Origin: Ananas comosus
Taxonomy: Eukaryota > Streptophyta > Magnoliopsida > Poales > Bromeliaceae
Direction of reading: 5' to 3'
Length of the DNA: 64,000 nucleotides
Assembly: GCF_001540865.1 (NCBI RefSeq)
Contig: NC_033634.1
Location: forward strand, 1,726,498-1,790,497
Part shown: positions 15,776 through 28,055 of the stretch, one piece after another
Layout: the number at the start of each line of letters is the position of its first letter
How positions within the stretch are numbered: the first letter of the stretch is position 1
Notes under the pieces: generated by a model
The model's database searches: none
Told to the model about the DNA's origin: nothing
Seen by the model: only the letters and a program-made list of their open reading frames with translations
Position numbers and translations under genes: made by a program

Positions 15776-18700
15776 ATGGGCATCCTCTTCACGCGGATGC
15801 TCTCCTCGCTCTTCGGCAATCGCGAGGCGCGGATCCTCGTGCTCGGCCTCGACAATGCCGGGAAAACCACTATCCTATGTACTTCCCCTCCCTTTCTTCG
15901 ATTTCTAGGGGTTTTTGTTTGTGTTTTTGATCGGGATCTGTTGATCTAATTGTGTTTTTCGTGGTTTAGATCGGCTTCAGATGGGGGAAGTGGTCTCGAC
16001 AATCCCGAGTGAGTGTTCTGTGTCGAATTTTTCTGATCAATTGCTAAGTTTGGTGACTGATTCTTTTTCGTTGTTGATTTCGTTCAGCGATCGGATTCAA
16101 TGTGGAAACGGTGCAGTATAACAATATAAAGTTTCAGGTTTGGGATCTAGGTATGTCGATCTGCTACTTTACTTGTGTTTGATCATCTCTGCACGAGTGT
16201 ATTGCTCAAATCTACTGCTGATAAACTTAGATTTTATTGGAAACTTCAGGTTTAGTATTCTTAGCATTAATGGAGATAGATGCTTCGTTGTGGGATTTGT
16301 TTCATGTTGGACGGTGTGAATCTATGTTGGATGGGTGTGAATCTATGCAACAATTGATAACCAAGTTCATGTCTTTTTTTTCTGTAGCTTAAGGTTATGT
16401 TAGCATGTGGATGCTTGGTCAATATTGCGTGATGTGCTAAGTACAATAGATAAATGTCATTTTCATGCAATCAATGTGGCATCTCTAAATGTACAAGGTC
16501 CCTTTTGATGCACGATTCTTAGTATTGTGAATATTAGATATGAAACCTAAGGATACTTCAGGAGTTAAGGGTGTTATGAGTAGAAAATAATGCTGAAGAA
16601 AGTTGAGGATTTGGAAATCAGGAATGTCTCAAAATTAAATCTGATACTGTTTTGCTCACATGAGACTTAGCAGATCTGACCTTTTTTTGCCCTGCCTGGG
16701 GTTAAATTATAGTGCTTAGAAATCTATGCTTTTGCACTAGAGTTGTGTAGGATGTTCGGACCATTCTTGATCACTTCCCTAGGTTGAAAATGCAGAGCTC
16801 AGTTGTCCTTGTTTCTAAATCAGACTACGGTCCGTTGGATGGTCGAAAATCAGATATCTCTCATTGAATTGATGTATGTAAGGTTTGGCTGGTCTGTAAG
16901 GTTGCGAAAAGTGGATCACAGCCAAAGCGAGTTGATCAGTGCCTCACAGACATAGAGCACAGAAGGAACCTCTGAAATATAGTGACTTTGGTCTCGATGT
17001 GAATGTAAAAGATGATTTTCGGCCCTACAAATATTTGTCCAATAATGGATGAGACATGCGTTGAAGAGTTCATCGAGAGAGGAGAAAGGACTAAGATGTG
17101 TCCAATTGGCGGGGGTGGCCTTGTCATATATGTTGGGGAAATCAACTCTTAGGTAGAATTTATAGTTCCACGAGACCAGGCTTAACAAATCTTAGCAGAT
17201 GCTAAGTCAGGAAAGGATAAGGATATCTCACAAGGGTAGACCAAGGTCATCAACTCTAGCGACATAGGCTAAAAACATTGTTAGTTTCTAAACAAATTCC
17301 TAGTTTTCCGCAATGGTTATTTACATTGGAGGGAACAGTTAAGGCTTGTATAATTGCTAATTCTACTCGGCTAGTTGGACTTGACACCTTGAATGAGTGA
17401 AAACGAGGTACAGATATAAAGAGATAGAGATGTAGAAAGTTGATGATAGGGACTTCTCTCATGTTGAAGGTTAATCTATGCTTGACATTTGGTAGAAAAT
17501 AAATTCTTTTTGGAGGTTAGTTATTTACAGACTATATCTTACGTTTTAGCTTATAATGGCATCAATTGTCAGATTTGTCAATTCCTTCAGCTATCTTCCA
17601 CATTGAAAGGTCCAATTTTGCATGACTTCACTGTTTATGCTATTGACTTAATTAAAACATTTAAAGAGCTTTTTTTGTTTAGGGAAGTTAATAATCATGT
17701 TTCACCATATTTCTTGTAAGCATTTAGTTTTGTCTGCTCTATAAAACTTTCATTAACTTATGTTCTTCGAAACATACCAAGTATTTCTTCTAATATGAAC
17801 TTTTTGCTTCTCAATCAGGTGGGCAAACAAGCATCAGGTACTTCATTTTATCTCATCTTAACAATAATGAATGTAATGTGTCCTGCTAATTACTTTCTTT
17901 CTTTCTTCTCCCCAGAAATCGGAAAATAATATTTTGGCTTCTCAAGTACTAACTTTCCTATAGATAATATTCTTCATTTTCTCGCAAACTAGATACTAAT
18001 CGGGACCTAAACTTTGCAAGTGTAAAAGCTAAAAAACATGGCTCTTATATCTTTGCTACTAGATTTGAAAGATGTTCTCCTAGCCTTAGACATGTTATTA
18101 ATGAGTATCTTTTCACTGTGATAATTCACTTGTACCTACAAGCTACTTGGCATTTTTCAAAGGTTTGATGATTGAAAACCCTTTCATATATCTTACTTCT
18201 TAACTAGCTTTGAACCGGTTAGTTGGAAGGAAATAATTTTTCCATTTTCAATATCAAATATTTTCTCACTAAAAAATGATCGAAAATAAACACCTTCCTG
18301 GAGTGATATTAGTAGTTTCTGATTGGAAACTTGATTAATTTTACTCGAATGTTAATCTCATGCTACTTGAATACATTCTATTTTATACATGATTGGTTAG
18401 ATGGAAAAATCAAACTTGATCATGCAATTCATTTACTAAATTAAGAAAAATTTATGGTCTTTTTTGTGAAACAACTTTATTGCGAACTCTTTAAGAAACT
18501 AGTAGTTGAGAATTTGTCTTATTGCTGTTTCTCTAGGAAGTAAGTTCTTTTGACTCGGCCAATTGGGAAAAAAGAAAACAGAAAAGAGAAGACTGTATCA
18601 AACTAGAGTTGCACAATTCAACTGAGAAAACTAAACCTCATTGAGAAGTTGCAGATGGAGAGATTTGTCAGTTTAACAAGGAGAAGATAATAGATGTACT

Positions 18701-21090
18701 GAGCTAGTGATCTTGTTTTAGCTGATGGGAATATGATATTCTCATGAATCTCTACCGGTATTTTAACTTGTAATTTTGTTGTTAAATAACTTTGTCTTGT
18801 TTAAATTGGACCTCGCAATCATCATAAATTTGCTTGTCCTGGAACTTTGATCTGTTGTTTGAGCCGAAGTCATTTCTGTGAATGTGCCTTTGCAGGCCAT
18901 ATTGGAGATGCTACTTTCCAAATACTCAGGCTATAATATATGTTGTTGATTCAAGTGATACCGAGAGGCTGGTAACTGCAAAGGAAGAATTTCATGCTAT
19001 CTTGGAGGTATGCAGCACAATGATGCTTATACTTTGTGGTTTCATCTTTAAGATGACTTATGGCGACTATGGAGATAATATTAATTTGCTTCATTCTTGA
19101 TGATGGCCACATGAAGACATTGTGCTTGTGATAGTATATGGTCATATTGTGTTCGATGTTGTCATAATTTAGGCGCTTGTGACTCCCGGTGTGGAATGAC
19201 ATATGAGAAAAGGGGAAAGAAAGAGAATTTGCCATTTTAACTGTTCTTTGGTTATTCTAAATAGTTGTCGGTGTTAGTTTGGTTGATGACTAGTAGGACC
19301 TGTCAGTCAGTTGGTAGACCAGCAAAGTTATTTTCTAACATTAATTTTGTTGGATTATTGTAGCTTCATTACCTCAGCTTTTTGTATTTTTACTTGTTAG
19401 TACTTAATACATTAACATAATTGCTTCTTCTTCTTTTATTGGCAGGAGGATGAGCTAAAAGGTGCAGTGGTCCTTGTTTATGCAAACAAGCAGGTGAAAA
19501 GCAAACACTTACGAATTTATTAACCTGCTAAAATTGAAGTTCTCTTTTCATACTTGTAAAATTCTGGCACCACATCAATTCATGTACATCTTACATTGAA
19601 AGGCAGACTTGTCGTTTATTCTATAGCAGATAGGTTTAGACTTTAGACCATTTAACATGTGGGTGCTTGAAAACGAAGGACATGATTACTTCTGTGCTTA
19701 TGATTGGGCTTATTTTGAGATGATATAATGTAAAATTGTGATGGATAATTCCTTAAATTGGCAATGAAGCAATCCGGATGGGCGCAATTTATATGATTTT
19801 TTGGCTTATATAAATTTAAGGGTAAATAAAATATTTAAAGGCAATTGCAAGGACAAAGACTGTTGTTTAATAGAAATGATGGATAGAATGGGGGTTGGCC
19901 CATATCTACTGGAAATGTTGTAGCAATCATTGTGCTGTATGCAAGATAACTGTAAGGGTGCCCTCTATAGGACGTGTGATATGCACCCTAGGCTTGTGAT
20001 AAAGGAGAAATATTGCTGAATATCTAAGATGACTAACCCTATAATAATAATATGGTTGTGCGTGCTCTCTTCTCACTCTTAAATAAGGGACAGCAAGACT
20101 AACGTCATGTCGCTATGATATTTCAATCCTTGCATTGGTAAAGGAGTAATCACTTGATGTTGTTAATAGAGAGGGTATATAGCTAATAAGAGCCCTCTTA
20201 ACTTATAGTGCAGAGGAAATTTTCTTCTGTACCTGTGCTGTTACCTATAGCGTCCATTACAGGCCTACTGGAATTTCATTGGTCGCATTTATATGCTATG
20301 CAAAGTTATTATCAAAAATGTCTTTCACTTCTTATATACCAGTACATATGAAATGTGCCACGGTAATCTGAAAGTGCAAATTGCAGCTAATTATCTAACT
20401 TCGGTTTTTCCATACGATCGGTACTTGTGCTTTCTTATGCAGGATCTCCCTGGTGCACTTGATGATGCTGCCATTACTGAATCTTTGGAACTTCACAAGA
20501 TCAAAAATCGTCAGTGGGCTATTTTCAAAACTTCTGCTATAAAAGGAGAGGGTCTTTTTGAAGGCTTGGATTGGTAAGTCTTAACTAAATTTCTTGATCC
20601 ATACATACTGAAGTTAAGACAAAGGTAAAGGCCTATTTTTGTTGTGCCACTATTGAGAAATATTTTCTCTGTGATCGTATGCTTCTTAACACTTAAGTTT
20701 CTGTGAAGAAAATAATGAATCTTTTTTAAGGACAGGCCTTACCTTATGAAGTTGTTCAAGACTTCAAACGAACAAATCCTGCTTAATCCATCAAAATACC
20801 ATGCAAAGCTCAAGGATATGTGACATAGTTCTAGTAGAACAGATTTTTTAGCTTGCTTTCCTATCTAATGCCAAAGAAAATACATCAACTTTGCCTGAAT
20901 AAATTATCTGTGTCATAAAGTGACTATCATTATGGACCTCTAATGAAGGCATTCAGGATGGCATTCACTTTTTTCTTATACTTTGTCCACATACTTATTA
21001 ACATAGTAATCTCTTAACAAATATTGAATCAGTTTCAACTGTGTTTCTGGTTGCAGGCTTAGTAACACACTCAAATCGGGAGGAAGCTAA
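15776..21090 (+). CDS. ARL1: ADP-ribosylation factor-like GTPase ARL1 (plant ARF3/ARL1)
   Basis: Eight exons: 15776-15878, 15970-16008, 16088-16150, 17819-17837, 18896-19007, 19446-19493, 20443-20573 and 21057-21090 (TAA), giving 182 residues, the usual Arf length. It begins MGILFTRM, with Gly-2 for N-myristoylation and an amphipathic helix. GTPase motifs are all present: GLDNAGKTT (P-loop), PTIGFNVET (switch I), WDLGGQTSIRPYW (switch II), NKQD and TSA. The sequence closely matches plant ARL1 rather than ARF1 or ARFA. This small GTPase acts at the trans-Golgi network, recruiting GRIP-domain golgins. Exon 4 is only 19 nt and carries the switch II glutamine region. Introns 3 and 4 are long (about 1.7 and 1.1 kb). 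Confidence 0.95.
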
Positions 21091-21216
21091 TTTCTGAAGC
21101 GAGAACAAGAACAATTTAATTAAACATGAGGATTAGTGGGGGGCATCCCTCTGGTAATGATTCAAAAGAGATGTTTTTTTTTTTCCTTCTCCTCCATTGA
21201 GTTGACTTTATAATTC

Positions 21217-21266
<50 letters not shown>

Positions 21267-22335
21267 GCCACGGGTATGCCTTCACTCAGCAACTCTACTT
21301 GTAAAATCCTGGTCAAAAGATATGAATACAGCATTCTATTAGGTTTTTTACTGTTTAAGGACAACTTGTGTGGGTTTATTGAACTTGATGAGGGCTTACA
21401 CGTTTATCTGCTCCGTTGAATTGCTATTATGTTTCTGCAACGATTGCCATATTTATGTATTTTTTCTCTTAGTTAAATAATATTGTTTTTGTCCTGTAAT
21501 CTGAAGTTTATGGATTTAATGACTCAGAAGAATAGCCTGGTTGGCACGGGCAGGACGCCGGCGCGAAAGATAGTAGTAAGAGATATCGAAATTGATCGTA
21601 ATCAGGTACTATGGGATGGAAAATAGAAAAGTGGATAACAAATGCGAAGACCTTATGTTCTTAATTTAAATTCGGTTCTGATTTTTAGTTATTAGAGAAT
21701 ACAGAAGAGAAAAGTGGATAACTAAAGCAAGGAGCTTATGTTTTTCATTCAAATATGAATAAAGAGGAGCCATGTGTATTTAATTGATGAGATCTAGTTA
21801 AAATCTTACTGTTGTGTCATGGCCTGTCCACAGTCGAGCATCCAAATTAATTTGTGGACACAATCACTGGGATTATACACTATACATAAAAATATATTTA
21901 ACTATTTGCCTAGCGATAATCTAAATTGCTCTAATGTGCTCCAAAATTTAGTTTCCTGCGCACGTACTAATGAAAAATCGAGTGTTCATCGATGCGCTTC
22001 AAAAATCATGTTGTGCATATGCAGTTTTTCTGAAGAATATTTTTACCACTTATTATGTGAATTCTCCCATGTGGGTGGCAACTGGAAAAGCACACAATTT
22101 GGCAACTTGAAATGGTTTTCCTTCACGTGGAAACAGAGTTTGCTTTCCAGGACAAGTCACAAGAAGGGTAGTGGCAAGGAATGGAATTCCAACGTGCGCA
22201 GCGTATTATGACACTGCGCCATTAAATCCTTCGCATGTGGCAATAACTTTTCTCAGTCAGTATTGCATCAATTGCGTGCTCCCATGTTACGATTTCGTCA
22301 TGTTTCCGTAAAAGAGCTCGTACACTCCATGCACG
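21091..22335. other. ARL1 3' flank and intergenic
   Basis: A (CT)n microsatellite of about 44 bases lies at 21220-21263, within or just after the ARL1 3' UTR. A frame at 21819-22211 (130 codons) has no recognisable domain and is probably chance. Confidence 0.5.
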
Positions 22336-22530
22336 AATTGCCGACCGGCCCTAGCACGAGTGGTAAAACACTTAATGATTGGTATCCGAAATTCTAAATT
22401 CGAATTCTAGTTGATTCATATTTTCACCATTTATGAACTAGTGCATTTATTCGAATTTTATTAACATGTTGATATGAAGTATTTTTATTGGATGCTTCTT
22501 GCAACTCTCAAAGACAGATTTTATAGATAA
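22336..22530 (+). mobile_element. tRNA-derived SINE, diverged copy
   Basis: The head 'ccggccctagcacgagtgg' and the downstream 'aattcgaattctag' correspond to the A and B boxes of the better-preserved copy at 23248. They have the same spacing and the same following phrase, 'ttgattcatatt'. The tail is degraded. Confidence 0.5.
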
Positions 22531-23247
22531 AATAACAATATTTTAGTCAGAAAAAAAAGGGATAAAAAGAAAGATATCATGTCTGTATGTATACAAAATT
22601 GTAAAATCTATATGCAGACAAAGCATATTAATTATATTTTTGATAGAATGTTACATAATCTAGCGGAATATCATGTTACCTGAAATGCGCCATGAAAACA
22701 ACTAGGAACATTACAATATTTGATAGTATAAATAAAATTTTGAAATTCATGGTACAATCAAGTTTTGCTTTGTATTGCTTTGTTAGAGGATTGTACTAAT
22801 GTAGAACTGCTGCAACAATAAGTGGCCTCTGTGTTTCAATCAATAACTTCTAACTTACATAGTTTTAAGGAACGATTATAATATGATGGAACCAGCTAGA
22901 CGCAGTGCTATAATTGTAACGTTTTATTTAGCATTTATTGCATTTCTGATTCGCCATTGAGATATATATCATTCTACAGAACTTAAATCTACCCAATATA
23001 TATCACGCTGCATAATTTTGCAACACAAGCAACATCTGTAATTCCACTGATCTCTCGACGCCTTCTCTTTCTCGTTCAATTGACTTCACTTCTAAAAATG
23101 TAAGGTTTGTTCTAAAATAAGTAAGCAATGATCATAATAAGCCTTTTCCTTATTATTCTTGGGCTTAATCATTATTTACCAGATATTTGTTCTCTCTTTT
23201 CTACACCTCGTTTACATCAAGTAGTTCTATGAATTTTGCTTTGAGTT

Positions 23248-23378
23248 ACCGACTGTCCCTAGCGCAAGTGGCAAAGAGCTTGGTGGTTGGTATCCGAGTT
23301 TTCAAGTTCGATTCCTAGTTGATTCACATTTCCAGCTCGGGTAGCATACTGCTTTTCTCTCTCAAAAAAAAAAAAAAA
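23248..23378 (+). mobile_element. tRNA-derived SINE, well-preserved copy
   Basis: The head 'gactgtccctagcgcaagtg' has an A-box-like segment. 'aagttcgattcctagttg' has a B-box-like GTTCGATTCC. It ends in 'ctctctc' followed by about 15 A's. No protein is encoded. Two further copies lie on the minus strand at 44545-44757 and about 44800-44870. Confidence 0.7.
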
Positions 23379-24395
23379 ATGCTTTGAGTTAACCCATGAT
23401 GCATACGTTGTTGGGAATAGCCAGATGTTTGCTTAATTAAGTGATTATAGCTATGTTAGATTTGTTTGGTTCAAAATATTGTCCTATCCCGATCTACCGA
23501 GAAATTTATTATATTCTTGCATGAAGATATCATTTCCTTCTCTTGTATCTCAAGAACACAACATGTTTGGAAAATATCACTCAAACAGATACAAACAGAT
23601 ACTAAATCAATGCAACTTTAAATGTATTATTATTAGGTAACTGGCTTCTCCGTTTGGTAATTAAACATGACTTAGACCTAATCATGAAAAACACATGGCT
23701 AGCTTTTGGAAGAAGCAATTACATTGCCTCCATATTAATGGGATTGCACTTAACAATTAATAACTCTTGCATGCTGGGCTGGCTAATAATAATAAGATTT
23801 GCATTTGTAGCAATACTGGGAATTTTCCCAATCAACCAACCAAACAAACTCATATATGGTGTTTGAAATCCTCCTTACGCTCCGCAGGGCATCGATCCGA
23901 CGTCTGTCTCTATTTGTTAGACTAGCATGGAGTTCAATACCACGCATGATCTTGCGAGAGCAATTTACGTAACATAGTTTTTATATTTCAATTTATAATC
24001 TTAATCTTGTCATTACGTAAAGTTTTTCCTCATCTAATGGAACTGACTACGTGCTTCTTCACATCTAAAAAAAAATGATAAACAGTATTTCATTGTAAAT
24101 AACTTAGATGGTAAAAGATTTGGGTATCATCAATTCTATATTTGTGATGGAAGCACTAAAGTTGCTTGCTTATTTAGACTTTTCTCCTCATTTTCATACT
24201 ATCCATGTGCTCTTCCATGACGGTACATCAACAGTAAACACTCGTGCAAATCATATCCGACACGAAGCGTAAGCGAAATAATTTACTGTTTATCAACGAT
24301 ACGGTTCAAACGCACGCAATCATAGATGTGGCAGGATTAGAGTGGAATCGCGAACATAATTAAGAACTGTTTTCATGAACCAGAGTAAATAATTA
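23379..24395. other. AT-rich intergenic DNA, nothing assigned
   Basis: Low GC with short chance frames only. No RNA gene or conserved domain was recognised. Confidence 0.5.
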
Positions 24396-25000
24396 ATTGT
24401 CCGATAGAATCAGTGAATATAAAATATGCACGATTAGATCAACTGGTGCTTTGGTTCTGCACCCGCGCGAAGCCCATGAACGGCCCGCGAGTCAACCCGG
24501 TGTACAGAAAAAATCTCGGTGGGATCATTGGTGTCTCTACGGTGGTGGTCCCCACGATGCACCCACACTTCCCGTGCACATCTCGTTGGTGGGTCCCCCC
24601 TCTCACATGGTTGGCTCCCCGCCACTCCGACCTTTTTTTCCCCCTAAAAACCTCACCTGCAACCTCGTCCGACCGTCCAATCCCTCGCCTACACGTGTTC
24701 AAATACACGCGTATTTTAGTCCGGATAAACTCGTCGTTTCGCGTCGCACCCGCGGGAGACCCGGCGATCCGCCCCGGCGCAGCTGACGAGTGCACGTTCG
24801 TCATTAGAACGGTGAGTTTACGAATTTGCCCCTGAAAAGGCCGAACACGGGGGCTCACATGTGCGCAATCGAAGGGCAGGAGAGTAATTTCGACAGCCGA
24901 CAAGGTACGGGTGTCCACATCGGACTCGGGTCAAGATTCCCAATCGAGGCGCGGTGACACCAGCAAGGGTTGATATCGGGTCGATGGTGATTAGTTGATA
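24396..25000. other. GC-rich island with overlapping frames but no recognisable gene
   Basis: The base composition changes abruptly: CpG-rich, with cacgtg-like cores such as 'acacgtgttc' and C-rich runs. Frames of about 130-160 codons are open on both strands at once, which is expected from GC content rather than coding. It looks like a promoter or leader without an adjacent gene. Confidence 0.4.
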
Positions 25001-25335
25001 GGGTCACGGAAAAGGTCACTTTTGGCGGGGAGGGAATCCTCTACAACCCAATACAGTAGAAAATTACTCCGATCTGGTTACGTGGCGTTTTTTCATTGGG
25101 TAATGTTGATCAGATATTTGGCTCAAAATCAACATCTAGTAAGAGCGCTAAGTAATAATCCTACGTTGTTCTTGTGCGTTCTTTTTATTATTATTGTTAT
25201 TATTATTAGTATCCTTATTAAACTTCAGTCTAGTTAAAAAAAAAAAAAGAAGAAAAAAGCGAAGCAATATCAACTCTGCTTGAACATAATTTAAGATGTA
25301 AGGTAAATCCGGTGACTGATCTAACATGATTAAAC

Positions 25336-26602
25336 TGTTGGCATTCGGTTAAATCGAATCGGGTACGTCCATAAGCGGGTTCGATCCGACGGATGTTATG
25401 TTATCTAATTAGATTGGAATTAATCTCGCTTTCAAATTGAAAAGTTAGTTAGAAATAAATCCTAGTCATATTAGGATAACAATTAATAACCGATTTGGCC
25501 TTATCTCTAACGCTATTAGGATTTTGGAATCCTTTATAAATATGTGGGCGATCAATCATATCCTCCATCAACCTATTATTCTAACAGGGACTTGAACGGT
25601 GGATTTGTGATCGTGCTCGTTTGTAGTTCGATCCATCGCGAGTTTGGAACGTGAGAAGATTTAATCAAGGACGATCAAAGGACACGTGAATCAACCTCGA
25701 CGATCCAGGTTCATCGCATTGTAACGCGAATCGCTTCCGCAAAAAGATACGAACGAATACTTCCGCTGTGTTCCACATTGATATCAGAGCCTTTTTTAGT
25801 TGATTTCGTGGTCTTGATACATTCTTTAATTAGATTACATGTGATATATTAAATCTATCATGTTTTAGATTTTTTCTTGCATGTATGTGAGCGTTAATGG
25901 CGGTTTTTTCATAAATGGATATCTTTGCATGATTTTTACACATCTTAAAGCACCGAAATTGTAGATTTAATCTACAAAGTTTGATTTGATATGGTTTTGT
26001 ATTTTATGAGAAAAATAAAATCCTAAATTGGATCTTTTGGAGGTGGCTTGTTTGATGTATGATGTAAATCCCATTGTGAAACTTGCATGCTTTGGAAGAG
26101 CTCGTCACAAGCTTTCTATCGGCATATTTCTTGCATGAATCGGGGTTCTTTATGATTTTTTGAAGATTCGCTATCTTTAAAAAAAAAAAAAAATTATGTG
26201 GAACACAGCGAAAGTATTCGTTTGTACCTTTTTGCGAAAGCAATTCGCGTTACAATGCGATGAACCCGGATCGTCAAGGTTGATTCACGTGTCCTTTGAT
26301 CGTCCTTAATTAAATCTTCTCACGTTCCAAACTCGCGATAGATCGAACTACAAACGAGCACGATTACAAATCCACCGTTCAAGTCCCTATTAGAATAATA
26401 GGTTGATGGAGGATGTGATTTCTCTCTTTTATTTTCTTATTCTCTTTTCTTTTTCCGTTCTTTCCGTACATTACGTTATGTGGGATCGCCCGCATATTTA
26501 TAAGGAATTCCAAAATCTTAATAGCGTTAGAGATAGGGCCAAAACAAAACGATTTGTGTTGATTGCATCCGACCCGAACTGCCTTATGGACCGAATACAT
26601 GC
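25336..26602. mobile_element. Inverted pair of LTRs from a Copia-like element
   Basis: The left LTR (25336-25777) starts TGTTGG and ends CCACA. It is followed at 25779 by TGATATCAGAGCC, close to the initiator-Met-tRNA primer site TGGTATCAGAGC of plant retrotransposons. From 26197 (TGTGGAACAC) to about 26602 the same LTR appears reversed, somewhat diverged and with a local insertion of about 60 bp. The spacer of about 420 bp is leader-like, with no gag or pol. The LTR has a TATA-like 'tttataaatatgtgggcga'. The transcript of this locus could fold into a long hairpin. Confidence 0.75.
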
Positions 26603-27780
26603 CTAGAGGTTTTTTTGACTGGTTAGATCAAGCTATTGTCGAGATTCGCGGAACACTTCAAAGTTATGAATCTGAATCACGATCGAATCTATAAACACTA
26701 CTATAACCAACATTCAATTTACTCGTCAAATTTGTTGACCAGCTAAATCCCTCGAGCACCACTTTACCTTCTTTTTCCTAAATATATATGGCTTACGTTG
26801 GGACGCCCACGTTATCAGCACGGTTCGATGTGGAGCATAAAACTTCCAACCGTAGTTTATCCGGAGCAAGTTGTGAGATCTCTTCGGTCCGATACCCACC
26901 CTATACCTGCTTCATTTTATTTAACGCTTGCAGAGTGTATGCTTCGGGCGCACAAATACGGCAACGGTTTCAAGAAACAAGACCAGACGGGGCATTCTCT
27001 AAATAGGTCGAAAGAATAGTCTTAGCATTACTATGCATGTAAACAGTAATTATCGTAAAGCCAAGTGAAGAACTAATTAAATTAGAGGGTTCAGGATTCC
27101 TTTTATGACGTATTACCAGAAATTAAGATCAAGTGACAAGACAGAAGCCAATGTTGACAAAATGAGGATGACTCTTCAAACCCAAGTGGAAACCAGTGCA
27201 CCGAAGAAAGATGATAGGACCCAATCAAGAATCAGTAATCACTACTTTATGGGAAAAGAAAAACTGCAAAAGAAGACTATGTATCTGTCCTTTTCTAGCT
27301 TTATCTTCGATAATTAGATGTACAAATTAAATAAGTTGGGAAATAAGTTTAACACCACCATCCAAACTACATACTTTCCAGTGCTTGAAAACTTATCACG
27401 AGTAAACCACTTTAATTCGTTTTGGCTTTTCCAACTTTCAACTCTCTTTTTGTTACTTTTGTGTCATTTAACATTTTCGATCCATAAAACTTTGTTTTAA
27501 AAGAAAATCAAGTCATCCCAAGAAAACAAAACAAACGTCTTGACACAAAAGCGTTTTGGTCTACAAAATGTAACAAAATTTCAGATTCAAAAATCTATTT
27601 TCTTTTCTAGCTATTGCATGGAGGCATACTTAATTTTTAGTTCAAGTGGAAATATTAATCTAAAGTACTATCGACATGAATGATATAGCAGATACAAAAT
27701 TGCAATGTAAATAAAACAAAAAAAAATTAGCAACTTATTTTGAGCCTTTAATTTTCATTTTGTTAAGTAATACGAAATAA
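26603..27780. other. Intergenic, short frames only
   Basis: Frames at 26788-27019 and 27105-27317 show no known motif. The segment 26788-27005 is GC-richer than its surroundings and may be an old exon or element fragment, but nothing supports a function. Confidence 0.4.
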
Positions 27781-27784
27781 CCGT

Positions 27785-28055
27785 TATTCTCTAAAAGCTT
27801 AAGTTAATAGAGAATGGTGTTTAAATATTTTTATATTTAACACTGTCCCTCATGTCTGGACTCAAAACTTTTTATTAGATCCATAACGTCGATTTGAATT
27901 AAAAAGGAGAAAATTAATAATGTAGAAGTCTGACATGACTTAAGCTCAAGACGTCGGGCTCTGATTTGATGTTAAAAATACAAAACAACTGCTGTACTCT
28001 TAAAACTTAAGCTAGTAAAGAACGATTTTAAATATTTTTATATTTAATACATTTT
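27785..28055 (-). mobile_element. TRIM-like element: short direct repeats around a primer-site-like motif
   Basis: 'aaatatttttatatttaa' with a similar left flank ('aagcttaagttaatagagaa' against 'aacttaagctagtaaagaac') occurs at about 27793-27842 and 28003-28050. Between them lies 'gggctctgatttgatgtta', which on the minus strand is close to the Met-tRNA primer site. The layout matches a very small non-autonomous retroelement. The assignment is tentative. Confidence 0.4.

Noticed and set aside
21819..22211. 130-codon plus-strand frame
   Set aside because: No domain, AT-rich non-coding composition, no splice or promoter context.
23248..23340. Candidate tRNA gene from A/B-box-like motifs
   Set aside because: No cloverleaf stems could be formed and a poly-A tail follows, so a SINE is the better reading.
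24397..24918. Frames of 129-159 codons on both strands
   Set aside because: Mutually overlapping, no motif, composition explained by GC content.
26788..27019. Possible small gene in a GC-richer patch
   Set aside because: Two overlapping frames of about 72 codons, neither recognisable; no splice or promoter support.
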